Below are positions 42,871 through 56,399 of a DNA stretch of 64,000 nucleotides, piece after piece. The notes beneath the pieces were generated by a model. The model was not told where the DNA came from. It was given only the letters and a program-made list of their open reading frames with translations, and ran no database searches. Every line of letters begins with the position of its first letter. Positions within the stretch are counted from its first letter, which is position 1. A program made the translations under genes and the position numbers. This DNA comes from Marchantia polymorpha subsp. ruderalis (lineage: Eukaryota; Streptophyta; Marchantiopsida; Marchantiales; Marchantiaceae), in the NCBI GenBank assembly GCA_037833965.1, contig AP031352.1:17092501-17156500 (forward strand), in the 5' to 3' direction.

Positions 42871-45800
42871 GTGGCTAACGATCCCTTCCTTCTGTCATCG
42901 GCCTTTTCAACCTCAATCTGTTAACTTTCACATCCATTAGTCCCGGTCCCGTCTCTCCACGCCGGATTCCGACCCAGCATCGCCGAATGTATCGCCCTTT
43001 CCTTTGGGTCCTATTTCTGGCGCCCGTTATCAGGGCCCCATTAGTGCCAGTGTTGGACGGCCGCTACTTTGGTTTGTCTGGTAACATGCAAGGTAGAGGC
43101 CCGAGATTCTTCTAAATGAAACCAAGTAGACCAAATATGGATTACATCCTCATGGCGGTCGAGAGTTAAATTGTGATGATTGTGTAGTATTGTATAATAT
43201 CAAGATCGAGAGAGAAGTTATGTTACTCTTGGCTACAACGATGATGTTTAGTTGGTGTGATGATTCACATACCTTTTTGTTTTTCATCTCACAATTTTAA
43301 ATGATTTAGATGCAGCAATAATTCATATTCATAGTACTAGTTGTCTTCAAGTTTAAAAATAATGAAATTTTGATGTTATTGTGGATGTGGTATGTTTTAT
43401 TGTTTGTGAAAGTGTATACCTTGTATGCATTAGTGTTGGTATGCACCGAATTAACTAAGATTGTGGAAATTGTAATATGGTTAGAAGAAGTTTCGGTTGC
43501 ATATATGATGATCCAATCTTCCACATAACATTATCTCAAACGGATTGATTGATTATTGTACTAAAATTGAGGTGAATGTAGTAACACAAATCAAAGTTTC
43601 AAATGTGATGATATGTTGAAAGTCAGTTTCTTTGATCAAATAGCTTTGGAATCATAGGGAGTTATGTACATAAATTTTCACATATTGTAGAGACATGACT
43701 GAAGTAAACAAAAGCCTATCAAACCATGCAAGAAAGAGTGTCATTTTCTTCTGTCTTCCCAAACTAAACCAAATGTTAAGAATATTAGAGAGAAAGTGTT
43801 CTCATTGCTTTGTGAAGTTCATTGATTAATTATATATATATATATATATATATATTATGGTTTCTTATGGAAATTTTGTGCTTCGTAAATGTTTTATGCC
43901 CTCCGGGCCTGCGGCTTATGGCTACAAGTTTATCTTAGACTCTCAAATAGGTTGTTTTTGTTTGCGGACCGAAGGAGTCTCGCCAAATTCAATCTTATTT
44001 GACCAATTTTGGATGTGGATAGTTTGGATATCATATGTGTTGAATGATGTATTTTATTGATTTAATCAATTAAGTTAATTCGTATGTAATGTCTTTATTT
44101 AAAGTGGCATATCACTTCTCATGTGATATCTTAAACCCCTAGGATTGACGGTAACTTTCATTAGGTAAACACATACTCGTAAACACTAGATAATCTCTCT
44201 AGAGTAGCAACATTCTAAGTATCAAAACTAGATCCATGCAACTCGGAATCAACACCGTATTATGTTGCAAGTTGTGATGGGTATATATTAAACTAGAGTG
44301 TTATACAAACATTCTAATACAATATGATAGAATGTTTAAAAAATTGCATTGTATTGAAACTTACTATTTGGCATTCTCAATTGCATCATCATTTTCGTTA
44401 AATAGTTCCAAATTGAACTACTCAAAACTCATATCTTAGTCCATGAAATCAAACTCTATCTATCCAATCTACTCCAATCCAACCTCATATTGCATGATCC
44501 CTTCTATTGACTCTTGCTCTTGGGCCTCATCAACCACAATCGTGAATGATGAAATTTTCTTGAGAAAAGTTCATTCTTCACATCTCTATGAGATTTCTTC
44601 TATTGACAAAGAACTTTGCATTGTAGCATATTAAACCAATCAAAGATTTTGGATGTTTGGTGCATGCCATCACATGAGATTGCAAACTATAGATCTCGGC
44701 CACTATGGTTGAATTGCAATGGAGACATCTGAGTATCACTGTCTTTTGGTTGCATATAGCAAACTTCTTAGAATCAATTAGACTATATATAGGGTGACGA
44801 CTACGGAAGTAAGAAGTCTACTAGAACCAATCAAAGATTTTGGATGTTTGGTGCATGCCATCACATGAGCTTGCAAACTATAGATCTTGGCCACTATGGT
44901 TGAATTGCAATGGAGACATCTTAATTTCACTGTCTTTTGGTTGCATATAGCAAACTTCTTAGAATCAATTAGACTATCTATAGGGTGACGACTAAGGAAG
45001 GAAGAAGTCTACTAGGTCCACATAATATATGATGATTGATGGTGAAAAATGCTCAAATTGCAGTGAGTTGCTTTCAAATTCGGAGTTACCATTTCCAATT
45101 CATTTCCTTGCATTTTAAAGGTTTTATAACGCACTTTGGAGCAATGTACAATTTCAAATTTGGACAATAGTGTATAATACTATATTAAACTCACAAAATT
45201 TGGACGTTGAGTATAATACCCAACACTAGTTGCATGGTATTTTAATAGCATATTTTCATTGCTCCAATTCTAACGAATCGGGATCCGAATCGCAATCGAT
45301 TCTGAATTTTTGGATGCTAGCTTAGTATGTATGACATTAGTTCGTATGTATTAGCTGCATTTGGAAAAATTTAACATTGTGATTAACAATGCTATTGAGG
45401 CGAGCCCATCCTACCACTTTGGTTTCATCAATCTCTGTAGCTCATAGGGTCTTCATATACTTTTTTCGCGAAATTACACGGTTTCATGCTTTTCGTAAAA
45501 CATTGATGAAATTAAACAGAATGATGGGACGCAGTCGCTAAGCCCAAGGGAATCCGATCTTTAGTCAAGATTACATTTTCTCATCACAGCCATGCGTTCT
45601 TTAGTAAGAGGTTCTTCTATGTAAACTGGAGACGTGGTAAAGCTGATGGGAACAGATTAACGCATTTGCAACACTCATTATGGTCATTGCGACACTTCTT
45701 GTATGAATCATCAAACACTGACAGAGAGTGTCTTGTCAGGAGTCGCGATCCAAAGATTATATCGCAGAATTTCAACCTGCATCGAAGTCAAAGATTTTAA

Positions 45801-47594
45801 CCCTTTGCTGAAGATGACACTTCATGGTCTGTACCAATAAAAGTTCAGTTCACGTTCTCTTTGTATTAAGAGTAGAGACCTTGCAGAGTTTACTACAGTG
45901 ATAAATCTACGTGACAGTGGTTCGTGTTACTATGACACTACGACAGTGAGCTCGAGACTCACAAACGTTGTAGAAAACTGCGGTGATATCAGAACTGCTT
46001 TCTATGGTGCATGCATTAAAAACTTTTAATTTTAGAATGTATCTGATTTTCAAGTTCCACAGACCGGCACAACTCAGCATAATAGGACCATTCAAGGTAC
46101 GGCACAAACTTCTTCAGGAAGAGAGGAAAGTTTTGACTCAGTGTCTCGCAAGGGTGTAAACCATTTTTTCCCTGAGAGGAGAATGTAGCGGCAAGGGTCT
46201 ACCGAGCACGGATATAGGTTAGTGTCGATGTGCATCTTATTCGGTATTGGTGGACCCAGACACAATATCAGTTTCATTTAACAGCACTGTTGGTTGACAT
46301 CAGAGTACTACTCAAACCGTACTCATGAAGAGAATTATACGCCAACAAAACAGTACGACGTTGAGACTTCAACTATCTGAGAACTCCAGGCTACTGGGCT
46401 CATTGCCCTTCCTCAATTCACAGAACCAAGCACACCCAGCATAAGAATGCATATCATGCTGCATCAGGATACTGGACCAAATCACAACTTTTACAAACTT
46501 CTAAGTTCAATAGGAGTAAGTAGTACACTTCAAAGATCAGGAATCAGTTTTGAGTCTGCATCGGAGTAAGGTGACAGACTTCTGGATAAAAAATTGTTTT
46601 AGACAGCAGTGTTGCTGCTTATTATCTGACCTGTCATCAACGTTGGAAGCATCCCAAAAGGTGAAGCTACGCAAATCTCTACTACTAACTAGATTCTCAG
46701 CCGAGCTACCCGAACTAGTAGGAAAGGCTGTGGCATTGATGGAGGCCTCAGTATACACCTCGCAATTCAACAACTGATGCTTGTAATTGACGCCACTTCG
46801 GGAAAATTAACAAACGCAACCCAGAAGGATAAGGCACTAAGACAAGTGTCTCAATATATCTTGTTCCCGTTGACTATCTCAATCTGAGTCAGATTCCATT
46901 GCTCCGGGCCAGTGGGGATACCTTTTCATCACTCAGTGCTAACCGCTGCAAAGAGTTAGAGCTCTCTTCGAACATCCCTATTCTCAGTGGTAATTAAGCA
47001 AACGGATTAAGCTGGATTAAGCAGGTCAAGTGGTTATAAATCCAACAACATTGACTCACTTAAAATCTTGTGAATCAAAATGCAACACCAGATACATTGA
47101 CCATCATTTGGAAAAGAAGCTAAAAGCCTCAACAACAGGCTTCAAGCACCCATGATTGATAGGGAATACAGACCTGCTATCAAGCAGAATGGAGGACAGA
47201 TACAACTGTGACCCCTAGAATCATGACTAGGCACATAAATTACATCATTTGCATGCTCCAAAGCACAATGTGGTGCATTTGCAACTTTATCTACTTGAAA
47301 CTACCAGAAAATAAACTCAGTAAGAACAAGGGCCTGCTACGATTCAGAGATACGTTGATGATATTCTAAACGTATCCCTGAAAACGTTTTTACTGAGAGC
47401 TGGACATTTCTCCAGCTACCAGTAAAAACTTAACTTGGCAAACAAAAGAGCCGCGTACGTACCCTGAGCTACTCAACTACTACGAAGGTCTAAACCCTTA
47501 GAAGACCTGTAAGTAGAAGAAAGACATTGAGCTCACCTCCACTTTGCTTCAGGCCCCGCGGAGGATTGTACTATATTTGCCGTTACTGTACAAA
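42871..47594. other. Gene-free stretch between HST and LHCA1
   Basis: No gene is supported. From 43.1 to 45.4 kb the DNA is AT-rich; it contains an AT dinucleotide run at about 43831-43855 and a 191-bp tandem duplication at 44634-45015. From about 45.5 to 47.5 kb the composition is more balanced, and a 78-codon minus-strand frame at 46537-46773 is open, but I see no family resemblance. The HST 3' untranslated region should start just below 47594; a donor-like gag/gtgagc occurs there at about 47537. Confidence 0.4.
44634..45015. repeat. 191-bp tandem duplication
   Basis: Copies 44634-44824 and 44825-45015 are head to tail, both starting aaccaatcaaagattttgga and ending tctactag. About eight differences are visible by eye, so identity is near 96 percent. 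The repeat is non-coding. Confidence 0.9.
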
Positions 47595-48821
47595 TCAAAG
47601 GAATGGCAACAGAGCATACTGTGTGTAGAACAAATTCCAAATGAACCGATAAAATCCCGCTATAGCCTCCTTCGAGTACTTGGCAGAATCCAGTAGCCAT
47701 GTCTGGTACACCAAAGCCACCCCTAAGCATGCGTGAGCCGTAACCATCACCCTTGTGTTGAATGCATCTGGCATTAAAATTGCGGCTCCTATGGCTCCCA
47801 CGTAGTTCATCAAGAGCAGACCTGAACCCAAAAAGGAAATTTTCTGCACTCCCATTCTGGTTGCAAATGTGGAAATGTTGAATTTTTTGTCACCCTCCAC
47901 ATCAGGCAGATCTTTAGTGATGGCAATCACAGTGGCGAAGAGGGTAACAAAACAGGTGATGAAAACTATGGAGGGGCTCCACTGGAAATTCAAGCCAAGG
48001 GCTGCCCTGGTCGCATAATAAACGCCAAAATTGAGTAGAAATCCTCTTACCGTAGCAATAATGAGAAATGCTGGTACAGCGAATCTTTTGAGACGAAGAG
48101 GAGGAACAGAGTATATAGCTCCTAGAAAGAGACCAAAGGAGTATAAACCAGTAATCAGAGGACCAAAATTGGTGGAAACTAAGCCAACGCCCAGGGCAGC
48201 CAATCCCAGAACTAAGACCCAGGCGGAAGTGACAGATAAATCTCCGGCAGCTACGGGCAGGAAGGGCTTGTTCACTTTATCGATTCCCACGTCATAAATT
48301 TGATTAATTCCTACAATGTAACCATTCCCACACAGAAGAGCAAGAAGTCCTCTCAGGGCTTTCGGCAGAAGAACCCAATTTATTAATTGAGGATTTTCTA
48401 GCAACGCTTTAGCCACCAGGGCTGACGCTCCAATACACGTCCCACGAATGGTATGGGGCCTCAAGAATCTCCAAAACGCATCCTTGAAATTCCCTATCTG
48501 CTTCCCTAGTGATACCTTCGGGGCACCCGACTCACCGCTAATTCCTGCTTCTGACGACCTCGGCTCAGGTTCTCCCAACTGATCACTACTGACAGCATTG
48601 ACTCGCACGAAATGTCCATCCCTGCGGCTCCTCGACTTCGACGGACACCTCCACCAGCTTGAACTCAACCTTAAGCTCACAATTTTGGTAGATCCCAGAA
48701 ACTGACTGCTGGGATTATAAGCTTGTGACGTCCTGTAAGAAGCACAATTCAACTGGGAGGTAGCATTTCCAGTGCGCTGTCGAACCACACGCAGAGAAGG
48801 TGTCAGAATAGACGACGACAT
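47595..48821 (-). CDS. HST: Homogentisate solanesyltransferase (plastoquinone biosynthesis)
   Basis: Membrane-bound UbiA prenyltransferase of the plastid envelope that joins solanesyl diphosphate to homogentisate, the committed step to plastoquinone-9. It is a single open frame with no intron. I chose Met 48819-48821 ([19 protein letters not shown]), giving 408 aa with a Ser/Arg-rich transit peptide; the frame is open to another Met at 48938 (447 aa). Core motifs: [32 protein letters not shown] with the NxxxD and D of the first Asp-rich motif (N173, D177, D181); [20 protein letters not shown]; and [14 protein letters not shown], the second Asp-rich motif (D304, D307, D311). The end is [16 protein letters not shown]. 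Many hydrophobic segments fit the usual multi-helix membrane fold. [24 protein letters not shown] and [11 protein letters not shown] separate HST from the tocopherol enzyme HPT. The lack of introns is unusual beside intron-rich neighbours. Confidence 0.94.
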   Translation of the reverse strand: MSSSILTPSLRVVRQRTGNATSQLNCASYRTSQAYNPSSQFLGSTKIVSLRLSSSWWRCPSKSRSRRDGHFVRVNAVSSDQLGEPEPRSSEAGISGESGAPKVSLGKQIGNFKDAFWRFLRPHTIRGTCIGASALVAKALLENPQLINWVLLPKALRGLLALLCGNGYIVGINQIYDVGIDKVNKPFLPVAAGDLSVTSAWVLVLGLAALGVGLVSTNFGPLITGLYSFGLFLGAIYSVPPLRLKRFAVPAFLIIATVRGFLLNFGVYYATRAALGLNFQWSPSIVFITCFVTLFATVIAITKDLPDVEGDKKFNISTFATRMGVQKISFLGSGLLLMNYVGAIGAAILMPDAFNTRVMVTAHACLGVALVYQTWLLDSAKYSKEAIAGFYRFIWNLFYTQYALLPFL

Positions 48822-49740
48822 TCTCTCCGTGTGGCTCTCCGCCTCAAATTCCTCCCTTCTCAAAGCATGTGGGAAACAGAAAATGAAACGAACCAACAAG
48901 CACTTCCTCGAGAAACTCGAAGGCCTTCGCGTGAGCACGCACGCAAGCTCTCAACACAGAGCTTGCGAGCGAGCGAGCGATTGAACGAACGACAGACACG
49001 GCGGGACCAGGATGAAGAGATATCCCTCCGACCCCAAAGCCAAACAAATGCTGACATGACATGAGTGCTGCCCCGACCAAACCAGACGTGAGTCCCTCTG
49101 ACCGCTAACCCCGGCCGAGTTTCAACCCGGGTTGAAGCTCTATTGCAATCGGCTCCGCTGTTTGTGACCCCACACGTCAAATGTGGCGTCCACCTTTCAT
49201 CTCCCGCTACTTCTCTTCGGGTTTCAGCTCTTCTTTTAAACAAACAACTTTGGTACCCACTCTACTAGAAAAATTTAGTTGCAACTCAACCTTCACACAG
49301 TAAATTATATGAAGTTTAAAATTTCAACTTCGAAATGAATAGAGAATGTAGAGTAATCGCCTAACATGATTATATTCTTGTGTACATCATAATCCAATTT
49401 TTATAGTATATGGAGATATGAAAACACATTCATTGAAACAATTTCCACAATAATCTAGTAAAAATTACACAAGAATTGCATTGTGAAAAGTTATTTCCAA
49501 GGTTACATATATACTTTGAATATTGTGAAAATATTTCTACAACTTTATTACTAGCACACTTAAAAACGAGTAATACTAAAAGAAATTGTGATTGGATAAA
49601 TCAAACGCATGAAGAATCTCAATGCCATGGATATGTAAATCGCTCAAATTAAATGATAATTGTTTGATCATGGATTATTTAATCCATGTCAATTAAAAAA
49701 CATCAAACATTTTGTAATATATAATGCAAAAAAAACTAAG
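48822..49740. other. Upstream flank of HST
   Basis: GC-rich to about 49.25 kb with a run of gagc repeats near 48963-48980, then abruptly AT-rich. The GC-rich part probably is the HST leader and promoter. Overlapping frames on both strands here are composition shadows. No gene is supported. Confidence 0.4.
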
Positions 49741-49799
49741 AAACACGAGTTTTTTGATGTGATCAATAGGTTTATCATGTAGATGGGATTGACATAGAG

Positions 49800-50400
49800 C
49801 ATGGTCAATCTTCATTGAGACAGCCAAATTTCTCTACATTTGGATGTGAACAAGATCTGGAACAAAAAAGTGAAACACATCGACATTATGTATTTTTTCA
49901 ACAACTAACAATGTTTGATAAAATGATTGAACTAGTGAAGATTGACAGTAAACTTAATGCTGCTGATTTGTTAATCAAAGTTATTTTTTTTGAGAATTCC
50001 AGACAACACGATGCTGTTATGATTATGCATAACAAAGGTGAAGTTTGCTGACATAGTGGCTCAAATTATATCTATATATAAACACTCTATCATAAGATAT
50101 CTACGTCTTAATTCTAATTAAGTTTCGTGTAAAGAAGTGTTTCCTATCTTCGGGCTCACTCTCATTCAAGTTTTTCTCAGATGTCTTAGAGGTATCTCAT
50201 CATAGTTCTAGAAGCCTAGAATTACTCTTCATGCTCATGTCTCAAACACTCTTTTACATATTTCTTTCATTTCTCACTCAAATTCACACATACATCAACA
50301 TTCCAAAATATTGAAACCTCATTTGTTCATTGATGAAACAAATCTCTACACAAGAAGTCTCTAAACTCATTTGAATGTATATTCTCTTCCTTTTTATATA
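49800..50400 (+). mobile_element. Copia-type LTR retrotransposon fragment (fossil)
   Basis: A plus-strand block at about 49815-50050 resembles the tail of a Copia polyprotein (end of the RNase H region). It is followed by about 350 bp with a TATA-like motif near 50075 that could be the start of a 3' LTR. Most of the element is missing or unrecognisable. The copy is broken and looks old. Ends, LTR pair and target duplication could not be found. Confidence 0.45.
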
Positions 50401-51899
50401 TATTACTTGAGAAGTTACTATAGTAAATAGAATATCAAAACATTCTTATCCAACTTACTTTTACATAAAAACAAGTAATAAATAAGTAATTGCGTTTTTT
50501 AAATAAAAAAATTATTTACACATTCAAGGTTTACATTTTTTTCCATGACAAAAAGCGTGCAAGATTTGCAAGGTACTCTATCTTTATAAAAGATTTGCCA
50601 AGTTGCAGTACATGAGCTAGTGAAACAAATCATCTAAGAATGTTGAGGAAAAAGTTAGCAATGAATGATTATTATTTTTTACTTCTAACAAGTTAATTAT
50701 GACATGATAAAAAAACGTTTTAATTTTAAAGTCAATTTAAAAGTTGGCCGGGTGATTGTTTTAAACTTGGCCATGCAGAAGGAATTGAGGAATAATTTGA
50801 GTTTCACAAGGAGTAAAAAAAGTGAAACTTAAAAGATAAAATTCACAAAACAAATGTAAAAATTGATTTGGTAGATGATGCTACTTAAAAGTTGTGTATT
50901 CATAATTAAAAGATTGAAGTAAAAATTAGTAATCATAATGTTTCAAACATGCTAATCGATGAAGTCTACAATCAACGTAATGTTCAAAAGATTGTTGTTG
51001 AAATTGAACATAAGGTATTTTAGACCTTCTAGTATAAATATTGATAAATCGTATAAATAAAATGTCCAACTTAATGTATTGTTTACAATATTGGAAGAAG
51101 TGAGATTCAAATTTTGTTATACTCCAAATGCTTGAAATTAGTTAAAATGGGTTGTTGGTTAAGGATACTCCAAAGTATTGATCTATGACACAAAGGCTAT
51201 TTTAATATAAAATAAAGAATTTATTGCACAAAGATTCTATTGATATGAATAAGAGATGCAACAACATACTTGTATAGATCATATATTGAATATTGGACAA
51301 TTGTAACACTAGTGTTTAATAAATAAGCTCATTCAAAGATACAAAAGAAACGTCAACAAATAAAATATATCTAAAATATTATCTTTTATTTTTTATATAG
51401 AAAAACTCTCATTTCTACCATCCAATTCACTCAACTGATTTGATAATTTGGCAGATATACATAATGAACACATGTATTTTTTACATTTTGTTTCCAACTA
51501 ACATACCAACTAGCAAGCTCAATCTTTATTTAACAATCACACGGAATGTGAACGTGTCACTATCAATTAACATGGTTACTTTTTATCTATCAAACATCCA
51601 GATCGTTGACATGACGACTATGGATTGTCCATTTGAATACGATTATATTTCCATCTTGATTAACTTCTACTTTACTCTGACTATATAAATATTATCACAT
51701 GAAAAAGATAAAAAATGATTTAAAAGTTGACACTTGCCTATCAACTTTCAATTAAGAAACATAATCGCATGATTACCTCGAATGATGTTCAAAATGAAGT
51801 TTTTCTTGTGGTTGCTTTCTAGGTTGGGGTGGTGAAAGATTCTGACAAAATGAAGATGAGCAAGAACGAAAAGTCTAGACGACTTTTCACAATCAAATT
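50401..51899. other. AT-rich gene-free stretch
   Basis: Very AT-rich, without a supported gene. It probably consists of decayed retroelement sequence lying between the Copia and Ty3/Gypsy remnants, but no part could be assigned. Confidence 0.4.
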
Positions 51900-52660
51900 T
51901 CATACAAAGTTTACTAAGGAGTAAAAGCAAGATTTTTGGATAAATTTTGCAAATGTACGCAGGTTTTCAACTTTAATTACAAAGATCTAAAGCATGTTAT
52001 CATCACATCGACTTGAAAGAAACAACTTATCTTATTTGAAAAAAACGATGTTGAATAAATTCAACTAGAGTTGTGTTTGTGAGAGCAAATATTGATAAGT
52101 TGAAAGATGTTGGTTTTCATCTACAAGGTAGTATATTTTGAATGAATATCTATTAAAGTGATAGTGAAGAAAAAAATTCTAAACTATGTGTATGCATTAA
52201 TCACAAAAATTTAAATTCTGTCCAAATGAGCTTCTAGATAAATTTGCAGATCATGAATGGTATCTTTTAAGAGATGCATACAGTGATATGTCCAAATTCA
52301 AATAGCTTTTGAAAAGTAAATAACAATTAATTTCATCACATCATGTGAAACTTTTGCTTTTAGTTGATGTCATTTGATCTATGCAATGTTGTAGCCACCT
52401 TTCAAATGTTCATAAATAATATGTTTGAATCTTTTATTGATAAGTTTAAGTAATATTTCATGGATGATTTTTGTATATTTGTGAAGAAAAAATACCATTT
52501 GATCAAAACACATCAACGTCTGAAAGAAGTTAAAAATTCATTCAATTTATAACATTGTAGTTTTATATATGAGAATGTAGTGTTGTTGGATCAAACTGTC
52601 TCCATGAAAGTAATAGGTGTGGATACAAAAAAGCTAACACTAACTTCTGATTTATATGTT
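51900..52660 (+). mobile_element. Ty3/Gypsy retrotransposon fragment (fossil)
   Basis: The plus strand at about 52370-52550 carries a recognisable remnant of a Ty3/Gypsy reverse transcriptase around its YxDD active-site region, and flanking DNA has similar character. The copy is broken with several breaks, and no LTRs were identified. It looks old. The boundaries are approximate. Confidence 0.5.
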
Positions 52661-55600
52661 TAAATAAATACTATATTCTAACAAAACTCATCATTTCACT
52701 CCTCTAATATGATTTCATCTTACATACTATTCCATTTAAAACAAGAAATTGGCTTGATCTTTGATATTTTGAATGTTCATATACTATTTGACTCTGCAAT
52801 ATAGATAAATATTGATTTAGATTAAATTTGAATCTTTGATATTGAAATTTCAACCTTTGTCTTTCAAAATTTTCAATTGTTATATTTCATTTTTCTAATG
52901 TAAGATTTTTTAAGATTTTATTGTTAAGATGACTTGCTACTTTGTAACTCTCTCTATTATTCATGTCATCTTAATCATAATTGCATTTGAGATCTCATTC
53001 ATGTTTTTGTGCTTTGTCATTTACTATAATATAAAATAAATATAATAATAATCCAATATTTAAATAAAAAATCATAAAAAATAAAATTTTGTTTTAAAAT
53101 CTCTTTATCATATTTTTCCAAAAAAAATATCTTTATATCATTTTCTTATGTATTGATTTCATTACTACATACGTGTTGAATCATATAAGGTAAATGGTTC
53201 ATAAATTAAATAAATCAAACATTCAATAAAAAAAATGTATATTATAGAAAACTAAATTTCTTCATAACTAACAATTGTAAGTGTTATACGCATCCTTGAA
53301 CTCATCACTTAGATTATAAGATATGCATCCCAATATGCCACAATGTAGATGTTGTAATGATTATTTTTCCTATTAAAAAAATGTCAATATCAAATATACT
53401 GAAGATCAGTTATGAGGTATTCTAATGCATGTTCATGTATGCAAAATCACACACTTTTTTTCAATCTCTCTACATGTTGATCATTGAATTATGCCATAAC
53501 TTATATTTTTCAATAACCAAATTCCATTATAACTTTTCTGCCATTTGATAAGTGTTGTACTATAATAATAATACAAGAAAATGATAGATAATAATAATAT
53601 ATCTACTTTTACTTATATGCATCTTTTCAAAAAATATAAGTACATAAGATTTTAGTCTCATTATTCATTTCACTCTTAGTGGATTAATGACATGGCAAAT
53701 ATATGTAACAAGAAGATAAATTTCTCATGTGTTGCTATTTGCATATCAATCAATCTATTTATCTAGCCTAGTGATTTACTAACGTTTTGTTGTCAAGTAT
53801 AGCATTTATTATTTACTTATCTAGCATATGGATTGCTAATGTGGTGCTAAAAATTAACACAGATACTTTCTATATATCTAGCACACAAATTTGCTCATCT
53901 GTTGCTAATAAATAATCCATTTATTCCCTATCAATCTAACACATAAATTTGCTAAGGTTTTGTTGTCAACTTACGCATTTAATCTCTAACTATCTAGCAC
54001 ACAAATGTCTTACATTGTGACAGTAGATCTACCAATGTAGATAATTCACTATAATTCATTTCAATCATCATTTTATGTCACCTCTGTTTTAATTCTAACT
54101 TATTTAAGATGGTTACACCGCACTTACAAGAGCAAATCTTCAATGAAAGATGTTTACAACGGATTGATTATTTTAGATCTAATTTTATGACACCAACAAA
54201 ATTGTAATGAATATGCAGCAAAATCATAAAAAAAAAGCAATTGCTTAAGTAATTATTTTTTAATGAGGCTCAAATAATTACATCAAATAATTAAAAATTA
54301 GTCTTATATTTTATTAATATTTTATCAGATTGAATCAATAAAATTTCTAAAAGATTTGAATGATAACCCAATTCATACAATACTTGAAAATCACAATATT
54401 GAGATTACATTACTCATCTCAATATGAAGAAGTGTGATGAAAATGTGTTGATTTTAAAGAAATTTAACCTTGTTTTCAAGAAAAGTTAAAGACTTTGTTA
54501 AAAACTTGAATGAAATATCACTCAATAACATGAGACGCAATTGCCAATAAATGACAAAATGTGATAGGTATTTGAGTATTTTAGTAATCAAACTGTATGT
54601 ACAAATGGATGTACAAATTGAAATACAAAATATCAAATAACAAGAGTAAAATCTTGAAACTAGGTTGATGACTAGAAATTATGTACAACAACAATGGTTT
54701 TTTCACTTGAAAAAATTTATGCTACAATTTGATTGATACATGCACTTGCTGTAATAATCAATCATGTCATGAATCATATGAATGTAATCATAATATTATT
54801 TTTTATGAATTTTAGATGAATGACATATTTATTTTGGCAAAGAATCAAGCATATGTCAAAAGATGAAAAAAAAAGTATAGTTTGCATTCAAGATCAAAAT
54901 TTTGACTATGTATAAGGTGAACAAGGGATGCATGAAAAAATTGTGAAATAAATTTTCATGTATCTCAAGAGAATTAAAGGTTATGATATTTTTTTAATGA
55001 CTTATTAAACAATGTCAAATAATTGTTAGACTACGTTCATGCTTATTACGGACAAATGGAAATCTTATATCAAATATGTATCTACACTTGATGATGGATA
55101 CAATAGTTGAAAAAATATTTTGCACAAGTGCGTAGCTTCATTTAAAAAGAAATTAATTTGATTGAATAAATTTATCAGTGTAATCAAATACATCTTGTTA
55201 AAAATCAAGTATTGGACAGAAAAGTAAAATTGATCTCATGTATAATTTTATCAAAGATGAAGTTTCTGATAAGAAAATTGAGCCAAAAAAACTTGACTTT
55301 AAACTTAGTTCAACTGAATCTAATGATCAAAATTATCTTTTGTCATGTGTTAGAGTACATTGTGCTATTTACAACTTTTGCATGAAGATCATATGTAAAT
55401 TTTATCAATAAATTTCTAACCTTTATTTATTTATTTATATTTTTAAGTCCTATTTTAGTTATGACTTAAAATAGGGTACATTTTAGTTTGAAAAATTGAT
55501 TTTTTTTCAAAAAAAAAAAATTAAAAAAAATTCTGTCTAATAAGTATATAAATTATGGAGAATAACAATGTATCATGACATTGCTTTAACTAAGATTGTT

Positions 55601-56399
55601 AAAAATTAATTTGGTTATTCACGTCTAGGTAACCTTTAACCACTAAATTCAATTACATTGGCATTTTCTAGTAGATGTCAAAAATATTCGATGACATTTT
55701 CTAAATTAAATACTAGGTGATCCGCAGACATGATCAACTTTAATAGATAGTCATGTATGTATGTTATGCGTGTGTATGAGCGCAGGTGATGGCTTGTCTT
55801 ATATTTCAAATTTACTTTCAACAAAATAATAATTATTGATGTAATGATAATTTATAACTAATATTTTTAAAAAATCACTTTTCTCAATTTTTTCTATTAT
55901 ACAATTTTGAAATGAAAAAAATATAGTTCATATGTTTTATACGTACATATTTTAAAAAAAAAGAATTTCATTTTACATAATCATGCCCATATGATCAAAA
56001 ATTGGCCAGGCCACAAGTCGGAGTGAAAATATGGGATCAGATTACCCAACACATTGGGGATATTAATATACAATAAGTATAAATGAATTTATCAAACGTT
56101 GCTTGCAAAATATACATATTAATTATACTAAGTAAAATAAAAAATTTTGAAAGTAAATTTTTGGGTATTAAATATTTTCCAAAAAAATTATAAAAGCAAA
56201 AGAAAATGAGTGCCTCATTCTAATTTAATGATTAAAATTTTGAATAATTTTCTTCATATATAAAAAATTACAAAAAAAAAATTTACATTTAATTAAAAAT
56301 TAGCTCATGAGTTTTCAATGTAAAATTATGAGAAAATTTTAATTTTCGATTGGAAATTTTTTCTTATAAACTATCTTGTAAATTAAGAAAAAAAATTTA
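52661..56399. other. AT-rich gene-free stretch with a minisatellite
   Basis: Extremely AT-rich with no supported gene. It includes the 58-bp tandem array at about 53703-54015. A block at about 54700-55400 has the look of a decayed coding region, but I could not assign a family. Confidence 0.45.
53703..54015. repeat. 58-bp tandem array, about five units
   Basis: The motif atctagcacacaaatttgct and its variants recurs at 53761, 53819, 53876, 53934 and 53992, a period of 57-58 bp. A weaker unit precedes 53761. Units have diverged noticeably, so the array is old. It is non-coding. Confidence 0.8.

Noticed and set aside
46537-46777. Open frames on both strands between LHCA1 and HST
   Set aside because: They are sense/antisense mirror frames of about 75 codons with no family match.
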